A stretch of 64,000 nt of DNA from positions 821,293 to 885,292 of the forward strand of contig CAJNDS010000768.1 in NCBI GenBank assembly GCA_905221605.1, read 5' to 3'. Both the position numbers and the translations under genes were made by a program. The stretch is from Symbiodinium natans. Taxonomy: Eukaryota; Sar; Dinophyceae; Suessiales; Symbiodiniaceae. Numbering within the stretch: the stretch's first letter is position 1; each line of letters opens with the position of its first letter. A model generated the notes under the pieces. That model was not told the origin of the DNA, searched no databases, and saw only the letters and a program-made list of their open reading frames with translations. This document shows, one piece after another, positions 41,785 through 52,372 of the stretch.

Positions 41785-42262
41785 ATGTAACCCTAAACCC
41801 TAAACCCTAGACTTTAGACCCTAGACTCGCCCTAGACCCTAAACCCTAAACCCTAAACCCTAAACCCGAAACCCTAATAGGGATCCCACTCTTTCCGGGT
41901 CTAGATTCGGGATCCCCCTACTATCGTCAACTCCCCCATTTCCAAGGGCCCAAGGCTTCCAAAAGATCGATCTCAAAGGGTTTAGGGTTTCTGCAGCACT
42001 GGGTTTAGGGTTTAAGGTTTAGGGTTTAGGGTTTAGGGCTTCGGGCTTAGGGCTTAGGGCTTAGGGCTTAGGGCTTAGGGTTGGCTGGGGTTTGGAGAAG
42101 ACGCCGTCACATCACAAGGGTTAAACCCGTCATTCGCGCCGCGAAGGGCCCCAAAGATTCCCCCCCCACCCCCAGAGTCCTCGACACAACCCTGAACCCT
42201 AAACCCTAAACCGTAAACCCTAAACCCTTAACCCTAAACCCTAAACCCTAAACCCTAAACCT
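41785..42262. repeat. Telomere-like arrays with variants
   Basis: CCCTAAA/CCCTAGA at 41790-41875, TTTAGGG/CTTAGGG at 41997-42085, CCCTAAA at 42188-42262. Between them GGGATCC(T/C)AC boxes (41739, 41880) recall the core of family B. Confidence 0.9.
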
Positions 42263-42467
42263 GTTGTGTCATTCTCTGAGGCCCTTTGGGGGTGCCCCTT
42301 TTTTCCCCCACACCTCCCACGGCTCTCTCCTTTTTTGCCATTCGTGGCCCCGAATCTTCAGTTCGAGTCGAGCCGCGAATTCACGTTGCCTCGGGCAGGG
42401 GCTGCGGGTTCTTCGAGGATTTTTTTTCTGTGGGTTTAGGGCTCAGGGGTTAGGGTTTAGGGTCGTC

Positions 42468-43136
42468 TTAAGTTTTTGGATTTGTTGTTTTCAGCCGGCG
42501 CTGAGGGCAGGATTTCAAGGGGTCCTTCAGAATGTGAGCCTTGTGAGCCTCGACCCGAGCGGAGCACCCTGAATCCAAGAAGAACGAAGAACGACCGAGG
42601 CATCTCAAGCCCTCCTGCAGAGCCAGCCAAGGAATAAAGACCCAGGCCATCCCATCAGACCTATTGAGGCTGTGGCTCTTCAGCTTCTTCAGCTTCGCTG
42701 CCCAGCTGGTGGGGTTGTCCTCCGAACCCGAACGAGGCGGAGTCATGGGACCAGACCCGCGCACTGCACAGCAAAAAGGGCAAGGATGAGCAGGAATCAG
42801 GAATGGCTGGGAACCGTGAACTCCAGGACCGGGGCAGAAGCAAACATCATCAACCCCATAGCGTCCAATGAGACGATGAAGGAGTAAAGACGAAACAACT
42901 GACAGTTGCTGCGTCCAGCCGTTCAGCCACCAGCTCCCCCTGGACCCACCTCGGGCTCTGCCCGCTTTGGCGGCGGTTGCTGTCGCGGCCGGCGCCGGGG
43001 AGGCGACCGCCGCGGCGACCGCCGCGGCGACCGCCGCGGGGCCGCAGGGAGGCCGCACCTGCTGGGGCTTGCAATTAAGCTTTCCAAGGGGCGCGCGATC
43101 CGACAAGATGGTTAGTTTAGTCATGCTCACCTGCAA
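42468..43136 (-). CDS. Low-confidence Ala-rich ORF
   Basis: A 222-aa frame whose N-terminal third is Ala/Val-rich because of a 12-bp GCGACCGCCGCG tandem repeat at 42999-43038. The rest has mixed composition, and the start is not certain. No family recognised. Confidence 0.25.
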   Translation of the reverse strand: MQVSMTKLTILSDRAPLGKLNCKPQQVRPPCGPAAVAAAVAAAVASPAPAATATAAKAGRARGGSRGSWWLNGWTQQLSVVSSLLLHRLIGRYGVDDVCFCPGPGVHGSQPFLIPAHPCPFCCAVRGSGPMTPPRSGSEDNPTSWAAKLKKLKSHSLNRSDGMAWVFIPWLALQEGLRCLGRSSFFLDSGCSARVEAHKAHILKDPLKSCPQRRLKTTNPKT

Positions 43137-43145
43137 GCTGATTCA

Positions 43146-43562
43146 ATGGTGTGCTGGCTAAGCTGCTCAGGAAGCTATGCCACTACCTGCATGACACACC
43201 GCAACTGCATCCAAGATGCTGTCTCAACAGCATGCCCCGCAGGTCCTGCCCAAACCACAAAATGGTTTCCAAGCTCTGTTCCGGCCTCACTTTTTTTGGT
43301 AAGGTACCGCATGGCATCGTATGACACGTCGCTTGATGGCAAGTCACCGGCTTGGGAGGGGGCTCAGGGACACCGAGATGGTCCGGAGGCAGTGAGCGAA
43401 AAAGTACATTTTCCGTCTCAACGTCACAGCAACGAGCATCCACACGTGTCACCACCGTCCAGTGGAACTACAGACGCACACCCTGCCGTAGAAGGCTTGA
43501 CTGGCCTGCTGAACCACAAACCCAACACACTTGCAAAACCCTCTTTAACTGAGTCACCCTAA
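43146..43562. CDS. Ambiguous ORF (either strand)
   Basis: Plus 138 aa (MASYDTSLDGKSPAWEGAQG) and minus 43183-43455 (VLFRSLPPDHLGVPEPPPKP) are both plausible. No domain. A CCCTAAA run at 43563-43591 ends the segment. Confidence 0.25.
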
Positions 43563-43764
43563 GCCCTAAACCCTAAACCCTAAACCCTAAACTCACGCTT
43601 CAAGTTGAACTTGAAAACTGCCATCCCAACAGCCTGCAACCCGCGCGGAACCCCCAAGCTTCGGGTGATTTAGGGGCTCTTTGCTGATGCCGCCAGGACC
43701 TCGCCACAAGGGCCCCCATCCAGCCACGGCACCGTGCCTCGTTGACGTGAATCTCACCGGCTCA

Positions 43765-43916
43765 CTACTAATTCCTTCAGAACCCCGAAAAAATAGAAAG
43801 ATCCTCATTCAGGGCAATATAGGGATTGCTACTTTCTATTCTCCGAAGTCAGATGGTAATACAGTGTGCCAAGGCTCATTGGCGATGGGCATTGGGGTTC
43901 TTAAGCAAATAGTAGT
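43765..43916. mobile_element. Family C inverted-repeat element, copy 2
   Basis: Left CTACTAATTCCTTCAGAACC; right GGTTCTTAAGCAAATAGTAG. The inner ATAGGGATTGCTACTTTCTA matches the inner part of copy 3. Confidence 0.8.
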
Positions 43917-44004
43917 TCAGTTTCGGGATTAGTGCAGGAAGTATTAGCTTGTCCCCGGAGCTCCAAGGGCTGGTAGACCCCTAAACTCACCCTGCCCCTG
44001 GCCC

Positions 44005-44090
44005 CCTAAACCCCAAACCCCAAACCCCAAACCCTAAACCCTAAACCCTAAACCCTAAACCTAAACCCTAAACCCTAAACCCCTCCCTGT
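44005..44090 (-). repeat. Telomere-like array (CCCTAAA with CCCCAAA)
   Basis: About 11 units; the first three are CCCCAAA. Confidence 0.95.
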
Positions 44091-44202
44091 CTGTAAGACC
44101 GAAACTTAAAACCCTTCGGGCCCGCACCTCCAGAGACCCTCAACCAAGCCGCTACTCCACAAGTGGCCCCGACCCTTCTCATCCATCCATGAGAACTCCT
44201 CT

Positions 44203-44327
44203 TTAGGGTCTATTTTGGGTTTCGGGTTCAGGGTTCAAATTTTAGGGTCTAATTTTTTTGGGGTTTCGGGTTCAGGGTTCAAATTTTAGGGTCTGTTTTT
44301 TGGGGTTTCGGGTTCAGGGCTCAAATA
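44203..44327 (+). repeat. Three ~42-bp tandem copies of a telomere-related segment
   Basis: TTTAGGGTCTA/G + T-run + GGGTTTCGGGTTCAGGG + TTCAAA is repeated from ~44202, ~44241 and ~44285. Related GGGTCTAAATT pieces occur at ~16690 and ~20420. Confidence 0.8.
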
Positions 44328-44329
44328 CT

Positions 44330-44536
44330 GTTGATGGAGGAAATCTTGCGCCACTTTAAATGGCCAAGCAAAGTAGAGACCCCACGTCCCCTTTTTACTC
44401 CCTGGGCTCCAATGACAAAAATCTTGCACCACCTCGGTGTCATCATCGTCAATATTAACAAGAGGGGGTGCGGGGTTATGCTCATGTGTCGTGTCACTTG
44501 CTATTCATCAGGTGGTGCAAGGTTTCCTCCATCAAC
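44330..44536. mobile_element. Family H inverted-repeat element
   Basis: Arms GTTGATGGAGGAAATCTTGC (44330) and GGTGGTGCAAGGTTTCCTCC + ATCAAC (44511-44536) pair at about 23 of 26 positions. A third AATCTTGCACCACC at ~44422 lies inside. The 109-aa plus ORF (44331-44660) is mostly this element. Confidence 0.8.
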
Positions 44537-44734
44537 CGTAGTGTTGCTCCTTTCACTCTCTCAGGCCCTCCAGCCTTCTTTCAGCCGGCCGCGCAGCTCG
44601 CCACTGACAGCCGCGGCGCGGGGGGCGGCGCCCAGGTTGCGCCTAACTTGTTTGTCTTAGGAGAGGGGGAGGGCAAGGTACCCCCCCATTACAAACCCTA
44701 CTAAGGACATCCCAAGTGGGAGCGCATGCCTGTC

Positions 44735-45305
44735 CTAAACCCCAAACCCCAAACCCCTAACCCTAAACCCTAAACCCTAAACCCCAAAACCCTAAACCCT
44801 AAACCCAAGGTCTTCGAGGGAGGTTGCGGGCTGGGCAAAGCCGCCGGCCACCTTGCGAGACCCCGCCCAGTGGTAGGGCTCAGAAACCCCAACAATCCTT
44901 GATGAAGCCCTCGAGTTCCGACTATTTTCTTAAGACCCCCTCAAAAACTAAGCTGAAAACATGATTCTTCCTTACAAGGATAAGATAGGGATTGCCTTCT
45001 TTCTTTTGGGGCGGCTCTTCATAAGGAAATAGTAGTAAGACAACAACATAAACTTATCATCGTATAGTAGTATAGGAACATTTGGGTTCTTAAGGAAATC
45101 GTAGCCTCGCAACAAACGCCACGAGCTTTCCCAGGCACCAGAGCTCGGGTCGGCAAAGGCCGTCAGGTCGAGCTGCCTTCCTGCAAAGTAGCAGGAAAGG
45201 TTTAGGGTTTAAGGTTTAGGGTTTAGGGTGCCTAGGGTTTAGGGTTTAGGGTTTAGGGTTTAGGGTTTAGGGTTTAGGGTTTAAGGTTTAAGGTTTAAGG
45301 TTTAG
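44735..45305. repeat. Telomere-like arrays flanking family C copy 3
   Basis: CCCTAAA/CCCCAAA at 44735-44805; TTTAGGG with TTTAAGG variants at 45199-45305. Confidence 0.9.
44922..45104. mobile_element. Family C inverted-repeat element, copy 3
   Basis: Left CTATTTTCTTAAGACCCCC; right GGGTTCTTAAGGAAATCGTAG. The inner GATAGGGATTGCCTTCTTTC is shared with copy 2. It also contains extra AAATAGTAGT motifs. Confidence 0.75.
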
Positions 45306-45503
45306 GGCTTCGGCTCTCACACTCGCACAAGGCAAGGACTCCGTTCGAAGGTCTGTCAATGCCGAGGGCTTAGGGAATCCGCCGCTCGGCTTTCTTGGGA
45401 TGCAGGGCTTCGGCAATGCATTCTCTGGCTTACGGCTCAAAATCATGAGCCCACCCCTTTTTTGTCATATATACTACATGTTATTCATCTGACACCTACA
45501 CAG

Positions 45504-45900
45504 AGATGGAGAGAGAGAGAGAGAGGGCGTCATATTACAAGACCCCCATCCCACCTTGCGGCTTCCACCTGGACGAACTCCAGGAGCGCGACGCCGGCAG
45601 ACTTGCCAGTGCCCGGGGAGTCCAGGATCCTGCGCAGTATGCTTATGACTTTTTATTACTAATCTTATTCTGCTTCTTATTCTTCTTCGTACGAGCATGA
45701 TGACATTATGATTATGATAAATATGTTACTATGAGCATTGTGACATTGTGATTCATATTAATATTGTGATTCTGATTATTCTTATTACTGATATACATAT
45801 ATATAGGTACATACTCTTTTTTTGCAGTTCAGCTTCGCTTTTTGTTTCGGCACCTTTTTTCATGCCCCCCGCCCGCCCCCCCCCCCCCCACCCCCTCTGC
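45504..45900. other. (GA)n, AT-rich and poly-C stretch
   Basis: A GA run at 45504-45525; AT-rich DNA with TTATTCT and TGTGACATTGTGATT repeats at 45640-45820; a poly-C run at 45877-45890. No supported gene. Confidence 0.7.
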
Positions 45901-46693
45901 ACCTGAGTCGCCGAACCTGGCCAAAGTGCTCGCCATACCTCTGCAGCTTTAAAGCGTGAGGCTCTGGGGGACTTCTGCGACCCTTTTGTGGTTTTTGCGC
46001 GTGGGAAACCTCATGGGAAAAGGGTGCGAACATGCAAGACCACTGCTCACAAGGCGGCACGTGCGCATGGTCTTTTGTGCGACTTCGTGTGTCGCTTTGG
46101 ATGTTTCAGGGGCTGGGGGGGAGAGGGGCGTCTGGGCCTAGGTCGAGGGGTACTTGTAAGCTGGAAGAACCGCATCGCAGGGGGATGTTGACGGAAACAC
46201 AACTTTCTGCTCCCTTTGGTGCCTGCGCAGCTCCGTGTCAGTCAGCCACCTGGGCTTTGGCAACTTCGCTCGGACACAAGTATCCGTAAGGAGCGCTCAG
46301 GGGCACGGCCTCTTCAAGAAAACGGCGGTGCCTTTGCTGGGGTAGGTTTGAGGGCCCCACAAAAATAATACAATTTTTTGTCCCTATATATAGGAGTATA
46401 TTGAGGTTAAGGTCTTTTTTAAAACTATGTTCAAACCGACCCCTGTTTTGGGGTACCCACTAAATAGAGTAGGGTGGCTTACGTACCTTTCGCATACGAA
46501 AGCTGGTGCAGGTGAGGCCACCATGGGAGGCCTCCGACCAGGAGCGAGCTGCTCTCGCCAGGTTGCGCCTGATTGCGAAACCCAGAACCACCCAACAGAG
46601 TTTAGGGCATACCTGGGGACCTCTCCAAGAAATCAAGTACCCTCACTAACGGGATACATACCGTCCTATACTTAGGTCGTTGAGTAGATCTAC

Positions 46694-46930
46694 CTATGTA
46701 GGTGGAGTCAGGGAGTAAGCAGAGCCCTCTGGATCATGCGACTCATAATACGTATAGAAAGCCAGCTTCCACAGAGTCAAGTTCAAGACGTCGAGTACGG
46801 CTTCGGCTGAATCCCGGATAAGCCCTCGCAGCTGAGGCTCCAGTGGCGGCAACGGCGGCGGTGGCCCAATAAACAGCAGAATCTCCTTCTTCTTGATCCT
46901 GCTTTGGCCACACCAACATGCCGACCGCAC
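46694..46930 (-). CDS. Probable exon, unknown product
   Basis: The frame KKKEILLFIGPPPPLPPLEP, then QLRGLIRDSAEAVLDVLNLT, LWKLAFYTYYESHDPEGSAY, ends at a stop, with an AAGCAG|GATC acceptor at its start. A competing minus frame (46743-47183) is open over it. No domain recognised. Confidence 0.35.
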   Translation of the reverse strand: MRSACWCGQSRIKKKEILLFIGPPPPLPPLEPQLRGLIRDSAEAVLDVLNLTLWKLAFYTYYESHDPEGSAYSLTPPT

Positions 46931-47199
46931 CTTTCATCATTGGCATCATTGGCCGCCACTCTGCAACCCTAACTCTAAACCTAAACCCAAACCGACTCTC
47001 CCCCCTGACCCTCGAAACCCCAGCCCAGGCAGCCTGGGGCCCTTCGACTCCACGCCGGAGCCCGGCGCAGCATCGCCCGTTCCTCAGCGCAACTTGCGCC
47101 AGGCTTTGGGTCTGAGGGGCGACGAGCCAGTATGTACGGAGAACCGTCTTCGACCGTCTCACGTGCTCAGCAGACGAACGCATGCCACAACATTGGCCT

Positions 47200-47310
47200 T
47201 TGGTTTGCTTGCTTATGTTATGTTGTTTTATGTTGTGTTATATGTTATGCTGTGCTGTGCTGTGCTGTGCTGTGCTATGCTATGTTATGTTATTGTTATG
47301 TTTGATTATG
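47200..47310 (+). repeat. TGTTA/TGTGC pentamer microsatellite
   Basis: TTATG/TGTTT units, then (TGTGC)5, then TATGC/TATGT. Confidence 0.9.
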
Positions 47311-47312
47311 TA

Positions 47313-47588
47313 TCCTGTAAAACGCCCGAACTGTCAGGATTAACTTCAGACGCAGACTCCGGAGCAACGCCGGAAGTGGGATGCGCGGTGCCTGTCTCAG
47401 AGGCACGCACCTTTGGAGCGGCAAGTGTAGGAGTCCATGACTACTATGACGAGGTTAAAGTGAAAAAATGGGTATCGGTCGAAGTTGCCGAAAGTTTCAC
47501 CAAGGCTGCGACAGGAACAAAGCTACAAAGTGGCCAAAGTAGCCGAACGGCAGTTGGAGAAAAACAACAGACAGAGATGCTGACTTAG
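47313..47588 (+). CDS. Possible terminal exon, unknown product
   Basis: SGLTSDADSGATPEVGCAVP, then GVHDYYDEVKVKKWVSVEVA and ESFTKAATGTKLQSGQSS look natural. The stop lies at the left edge of a family A element. An acceptor CTGTCAG precedes it. No family recognised. Confidence 0.35.
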   Translation, partial: SCKTPELSGLTSDADSGATPEVGCAVPVSEARTFGAASVGVHDYYDEVKVKKWVSVEVAESFTKAATGTKLQSGQSSRTAVGEKQQTEMLT

Positions 47589-47707
47589 GGGTTCATGGGT
47601 AGTCATATGTACAGTAGGGTGATCTGTATGGTAATTATAACATAAACCCCATTTAAATTTGGGATACTTACAGCCCTACTCCATATAGCTACTCATGAAC
47701 CTCCAAG
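47585..47707. mobile_element. Family A inverted-repeat element
   Basis: Arms GGGGTTCATGGGTAGTC and GCTACTCATGAACCTCCAAG. AT-rich centre. About 123 bp. Confidence 0.8.
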
Positions 47708-48086
47708 TACGGCTTAAGCTGAAGGACGAACCGTGATTGGCTTGGCAAGAAACACTCGTGTAAGTCCCTACAGCCCAGAAAGCCCAGAAATCCTAAACTC
47801 CTAAGCACTCCCCTGGCGGACCTCTCCCAGGTGAATCTCACCTTCCTGCCAGAAACTCTCGCTTACTTTCTTTTGGCGTCATCTAGAATCTAGAATGCTG
47901 CACGCTCCTGTGCGTGGGCTTGTTTTTCAACCTCTTCTCATCAGGAAACTGTGCGGACATGAAGACGTCTGTCTGAAACAGCGACTTTTCAGACCCTGCA
48001 ACGGAGTCCTCGCTGCCCTCGGTCCCCATCCGAGATCACGCCCCCCATCCTCGAAGTCGTGAAACGGGGGGGGGGTGGGCGGGAAT

Positions 48087-49172
48087 TCAAGAACACTTCC
48101 TTAAATGCAAAGCCGGCGCCTCCATGGCAATGTCTGCGGCCTCCGAGACAGGCTGCCGGGCGCAGCCGGCGCTGCGGCTAGCTCGGCTCTCTGCTCGATA
48201 GGGCTCGATGGGTTGAGGGGTTGAGGGATTTTGTTGTGTTTTAGCTACGCAGCTACATCGACAATCGACTTGAAGCAACGACCTTTTGTCAGCCACTCTC
48301 AGCGTGCCTCCTCTTCCTGCAACTCCTTCTGCAACGCTGCGAAAATCCTGTGGCTTCGGCTTCGGCTCCGGCACTTCCGCAACGGACGCTGCCGTTGCAG
48401 CCTCAGGCACCGTGGCGAGCACAGGCGCGGCGGCAGGTGCAGTGGCGGCACAGTGTCTAGCGCGGCGGGCGCGGGAGCAGCAGCAGTGGCGCAGTGCGCA
48501 GTGGCGGCGCAGTGGCGGAAACCTGTGGGGGCCGCTGTGGCGGCCGCTGTAGCGGGCGCCGCAGGCGCACTGGTCCGTGTTCGCAGCGGGCTGCGGTGGC
48601 AGGTCGTCATCTAGCACCTCGACCACCTCCGGCTCTGTCTCCTTCGACTGTGGCACCTGGGCCTCCTTCGGCCTCCAGTCCTGGGGCCTTCCACACCAGA
48701 TTTCCGTGCTCGGCGCCCGAAAAGGGCCGCTCTCACCGTCACCGGCAGGGGCACGGTCCTGTCGTGGGTCGGTTGCCGCGGGCCTTGCAGGTGCTGGAAC
48801 AGAGGTTGGGAGGCCGGCGATGGCGCCAACTTCGGCTTGGGCAGATCCCCGCAAAGATCCCCGTAGATTCCACATCATCCATGGCGATGCTGCTGCGAAG
48901 CTAGTCACATTGCGTAGCACTCATACTTCTTCTGGCAGTCTCAGGGTTTGCCGAACGACTGTCCAACATGATTCAGGGGTTCTCCCTCTTCTGGTGGCAT
49001 CATTCCCGGTTTTGGTCAGATGAAAGAGCACATGGGTGCCTCGACTGATTTGAAAGGCCCGCGGCAGCATGCAGAAGGGTCGCAGAGCGAGCCGAAACAA
49101 GCGGGGGTCGGGGAGGTCATGATCAGCAGCCCTTACCAGGAAGCGCAAATAAATGTCACGGGGCGACTGCAC
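48087..49172 (-). CDS. Probable multi-exon gene, unknown product
   Basis: First segment 49172-48927: RDIYLRFLVRAADHDLPDPR, LFRLALRPFCMLPRAFQISR, then a stop two codons after a GAAGAA|GTATGAG donor. The same frame reopens at 48920 and runs to 48087, with QSKETEPEVVEVLDDDLPPQ as its most protein-like part, followed by an Ala/Arg/Cys low-complexity GCC-repeat stretch. A second minus frame (48299-48610) ends more naturally (AALQKELQEEEAR), so the exon structure is unclear. No domain recognised. Confidence 0.4.
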
Positions 49173-49181
49173 AAAAAAACC

Positions 49182-49544
49182 TCACGGCCACACCTGACTC
49201 TGCGCACGGGTCGGCTGCCCGGTTGTTGCTCGCCTCACAAATCTTGCACAGCCAAAGCTTCTGCGTTGAGAATGGCATTGGGGCATCAACTCGAGCCAAG
49301 ACACCCTTCCCGCAAAGCCGCGACCCCACTTGACGTCATTGGCTTCTTCTGGACCAGCACAACTGCAGGTTGAGAGATTGCCCGACATCTTGCAACATGC
49401 ATGGCAAAGCAAGGTCCCTCCCTGTGACTTTTCTGCGCGTCTGGCTTCAGAACTTCTATCTGCGAGCCGCGCAAGGTGCGACCTGCTACCACTTGCGGTG
49501 GCATTACCGCCCCGTTCGAGGCAGTTCGCCATGCAGAACTTCAC
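49182..49544 (-). CDS. Possible Cys-containing exon, unknown product
   Basis: A 120-aa frame containing MANCLERGGNATASGSRSHL, and LLCHACCKMSGNLSTCSCAG, with several Cys. A frame with AILNAEALAVQDL also looks natural in the 3' third. It is directly upstream of the previous gene on the same strand and could be an earlier exon. Confidence 0.3.
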   Translation of the reverse strand: MKFCMANCLERGGNATASGSRSHLARLADRSSEARRAEKSQGGTLLCHACCKMSGNLSTCSCAGPEEANDVKWGRGFAGRVSWLELMPQCHSQRRSFGCARFVRRATTGQPTRAQSQVWP

Positions 49545-49963
49545 GCTTGAAACCTCCCCTCACGCACGATGTGCTTCATGGACTCACCTGGCAGCTAATT
49601 GGTCTTCGCTCAACTGGCCTACTGCCTAGCAGCCTCGCAAACCACACTGCAGGGATGCAAAACGGGTTTAGGGTTTAGGGCTTAGGGTTCATTTTTGTTT
49701 TTTTACTCTTTCCCCCCCCTTTTCCCCGTGAGGCCAGCATGGGACCCCGCCCCATGAGGCCAGCATGGGAACCAGTCCTCCTATTGCCACGTTCGTTCCA
49801 AAATATGTCGAGTCAGCACACGTACATTCGACATTTCCAGACAAAGTACAGTCAAGTAATCCCTGGAAAGCCTATGTCTTCCTACTCCGAAAGCATACTC
49901 CATGTAGTCGCTGAAAATCTATGTTTTCTTGAACCCACAAAACGCAGGCCTCCACAGGGTTGA

Positions 49964-50090
49964 GGGTTTAGGGTTTAGGGCTTAGGGTTTTCGGGTTTAG
50001 GGTTAGGGCTTAGGTTTAGGGTTAGGTTTAGGGTTTAGGGTTTAGGGTTTAGGGTTAGGGTTTAGGGTTTAGGGTTTAGGGTTTAGGCTC
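49964..50090 (+). repeat. Telomere-like array (TTTAGGG, some TTAGGG)
   Basis: Irregular spacing with several 6-base units. Confidence 0.95.
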
Positions 50091-50204
50091 CCACTCCCTC
50101 GCCTGGTTCTTGTCCCAGATGACGACCTCGGGGCCATCCCCCGGGTTGAGACGACGGTTGTAGCCCTCCGAATGCACCTGGTCATGAGCAAAATCCTGGC
50201 TAAA

Positions 50205-50395
50205 AGCTAACAATAATGATCATGATAATAATAATAATAATAATACATCATCATCATACTAGTAAAAAAATAGAAAATATAATAATATTATTCTTCTTAT
50301 CATATATAATAATACTAATAATAAGATACTAATAATAACAATAATAATCATAGCAATCAATAATGATAATATAACAATAATATCGATCAGCATCT
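50205..50395. repeat. (AAT)n-rich microsatellite
   Basis: AATAAT, CATCAT and ATAATA runs; AT-rich, no gene. 50507-50565 is a CCCTAAA/CCCTGAA array. Confidence 0.9.
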
Positions 50396-50740
50396 TCACC
50401 CTTTTGTTCCCTGAGGCGCTTCGGTGCTTTTTGGTTACGGGCGCCTGGTGGCCATAGCGGCCATGAGACAGGCATTGACGTGGCCTCGAAGCCTCGGCTT
50501 GTCGCCCCTAAACCCTAACCCTAAACCCTAAACCCTAAACCCTGAACCCTGAACCCTGAACCCTAACGGTGTCAGCTTCTTCATCTTCCCGAGGCAATCA
50601 GAATGTTTCGCATAAGCGTGCAGCAAAGCGCACGCCGAACGCAAGAACATCACTGATCCATTTGGGCAAAGGCCTCAGGCCCAACACAAACCCACAGATC
50701 ATGATTATTATTTCTATTATCCGCCGAGGCCTCGGCCGAA

Positions 50741-50998
50741 GGTGTATAGGCAGTCGAACAGGCACCCCCCTCCAAATCCTCCTTTTTCGGACCCCTTTTT
50801 TTGCCTCAAATGGGTACCCCCCCTAGGTTGAGCAGTGTCCGCAAGCGGATGGTTCGCCAGGACCAGGCAGTTGCAGCCCTTCCCAGCACAGCCCCCCCCC
50901 TTTTTTGCCCCCCCCCCCCCCCCCCCCCCCCCCTACCCCCCCCCCCCCCCCTACCCCCCCCCCCCAACCCCCCCCCCCTCCCCCCCGTCCCCAATGGT
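50741..50998 (+). repeat. Direct repeat with poly-C tail, copy 1
   Basis: ACAGGCACCCCCCTCCAAAT, then TTTTCGGACCCCTTTTTTTG, GGGTACCCCCC, GGTTCGCCAGGACCAG and a long poly-C (50908-50990). Copy 2 is at 51113-51420. Confidence 0.85.
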
Positions 50999-51112
50999 TT
51001 CATAACCCAGGAGTCGCTTTCAAGGTTCCCATCGTTTTACAGGGTTTTGGGCATTCGTGCCACCCCTTGCTTAATTGAATGGCTGGGGTGCTTGCTCACA
51101 TAAGGTGTTCGG

Positions 51113-51317
51113 GCCGGGGTGTAGGTTGTTAGGTTGTCAAACAGGCACCCCCCTCCAAATCCTCCCAGCGCTTTTCGGACCCCTTTTTTTTTTGCCTGGA
51201 GATGGGTACCCCCCCCAGGAAACCGGGGTCCGCAAGGGACGGTTCGCCAGGACCAGAGGCAGTCAAGCCCTCAAGCCCCTCCCCCCCGCCCCCCCACCCC
51301 CCCCACCCCCCCCCCCC

Positions 51318-51354
<37 letters not shown>

Positions 51355-51420
51355 ACACCCCCCCCCCCACCCCCCCCCCCCCCCCCCCCCCCCCCCCGCC
51401 CTCCCGGAAGCAACCCATCC
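51113..51420 (+). repeat. Direct repeat with poly-C tail, copy 2
   Basis: Same order of blocks as 50741-50998, about 372 bp downstream, followed by a longer C-run (51281-51397). Pro-rich and Gly-rich ORFs here are artefacts of the C-run. Confidence 0.85.
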
Positions 51421-51599
51421 CCCCCTCCCCCCCCCTCCCCCCTCCCCGCACTGCAGTTGGTGAGCGGGTTTTTTGAGTCTGAGCAAAAACCCTGAACCAA
51501 ACATCTCAAACCAAAAGCCCGAAGCACTCGTTCCCCCCCCACTCCCCTTACCCCAACGAGGGGCCTGGCTCAACCCTACGATCAATCCAAGCCCAACCA

Positions 51600-51720
51600 T
51601 CTTGAACCCTGCTCCCAAAAAAACCCTAAACCCCAAAGCGTGAACCTTGAGCCCTAAGCCCTCAATCCTAAACTAAACCATAAACCATAAACCCGGAACC
51701 CTAAACCCTAAACCCTGAAC
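51600..51720 (-). repeat. Degenerate CCCTAAA array
   Basis: Mixed CCCTAAA, CCCTAAG, CCATAAA and CCCTGAA units. Confidence 0.85.
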
Positions 51721-51885
51721 CAAACCCTTATTGCTTGGGGTCCAGCGACTTGGGCGCTGCGGAATCACCATGCTCACGCGGATGCGCTGGGCCGGCCGAG
51801 GCGGGTCGCGTAGCGTTAAAATTACCAACTGTATATGATTATTGCTATTATTATTGTTATTATTACTATGATTATGACGACCAAC

Positions 51886-52059
51886 CTGAAGGATAGATCC
51901 AGGGAACTGGGATGCGTCTGGATGCAGCGGACGCTGGTGTAGCAGTTCCTTGGTGAGCAATCTTTCCCGCTGTCGGATGGCAGCTTCAGCAGGGCTCGCT
52001 GCAAAGACTAGAAGAAAAAGCCACAGCCCGTGCAAATTAAGTTCCAGAACAGCATCCAT
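51886..52059 (-). CDS. Probable first exon with signal peptide
   Basis: The ATG at 52059 is in GCCATGG context. MDAVLELNLHGLWLFLLVFA + ASPAEA is a classic signal peptide (cleavage after AEA likely). It continues IRQRERLLTKELLHQRPLHP to CTTCAG|GTTGGT, a good 5' splice site at 51886/51885. A secreted or endomembrane product is inferred. The following exon was not found; the intron begins in an AAT-rich stretch. Family unknown. Confidence 0.45.
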
Positions 52060-52372
52060 GGCATGCTCTTGACGCGCCCCACATCCACCATGGCCTGGCA
52101 ATGACTCTCTGGGCTTCCTCAGAATTTCACATCCGATGCTGCCCCAGCAGTCACTCAAGAAGTCTGCTTCCCGCAGCTGAACCGCAACGCCTCGATCATG
52201 TAGCCCTGGTGCGACTCGTGGCCGACTGCTTTATGGTAGGTCTCCTCGGGCATTCAATGGATGACAGGCATGGCCCATGGTTTGTAAGCCAGAACTGGGC
52301 AAATAACAAGAAGAAGCCAATGATAAGACAGTCACAAGCCATGACTAGTAGCGGAAGCATTTTCCCATTCCA

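Noticed and set aside
50801-51636. Poly-Pro and poly-Gly ORFs
   Set aside because: They arise from long poly-C runs read in all frames.
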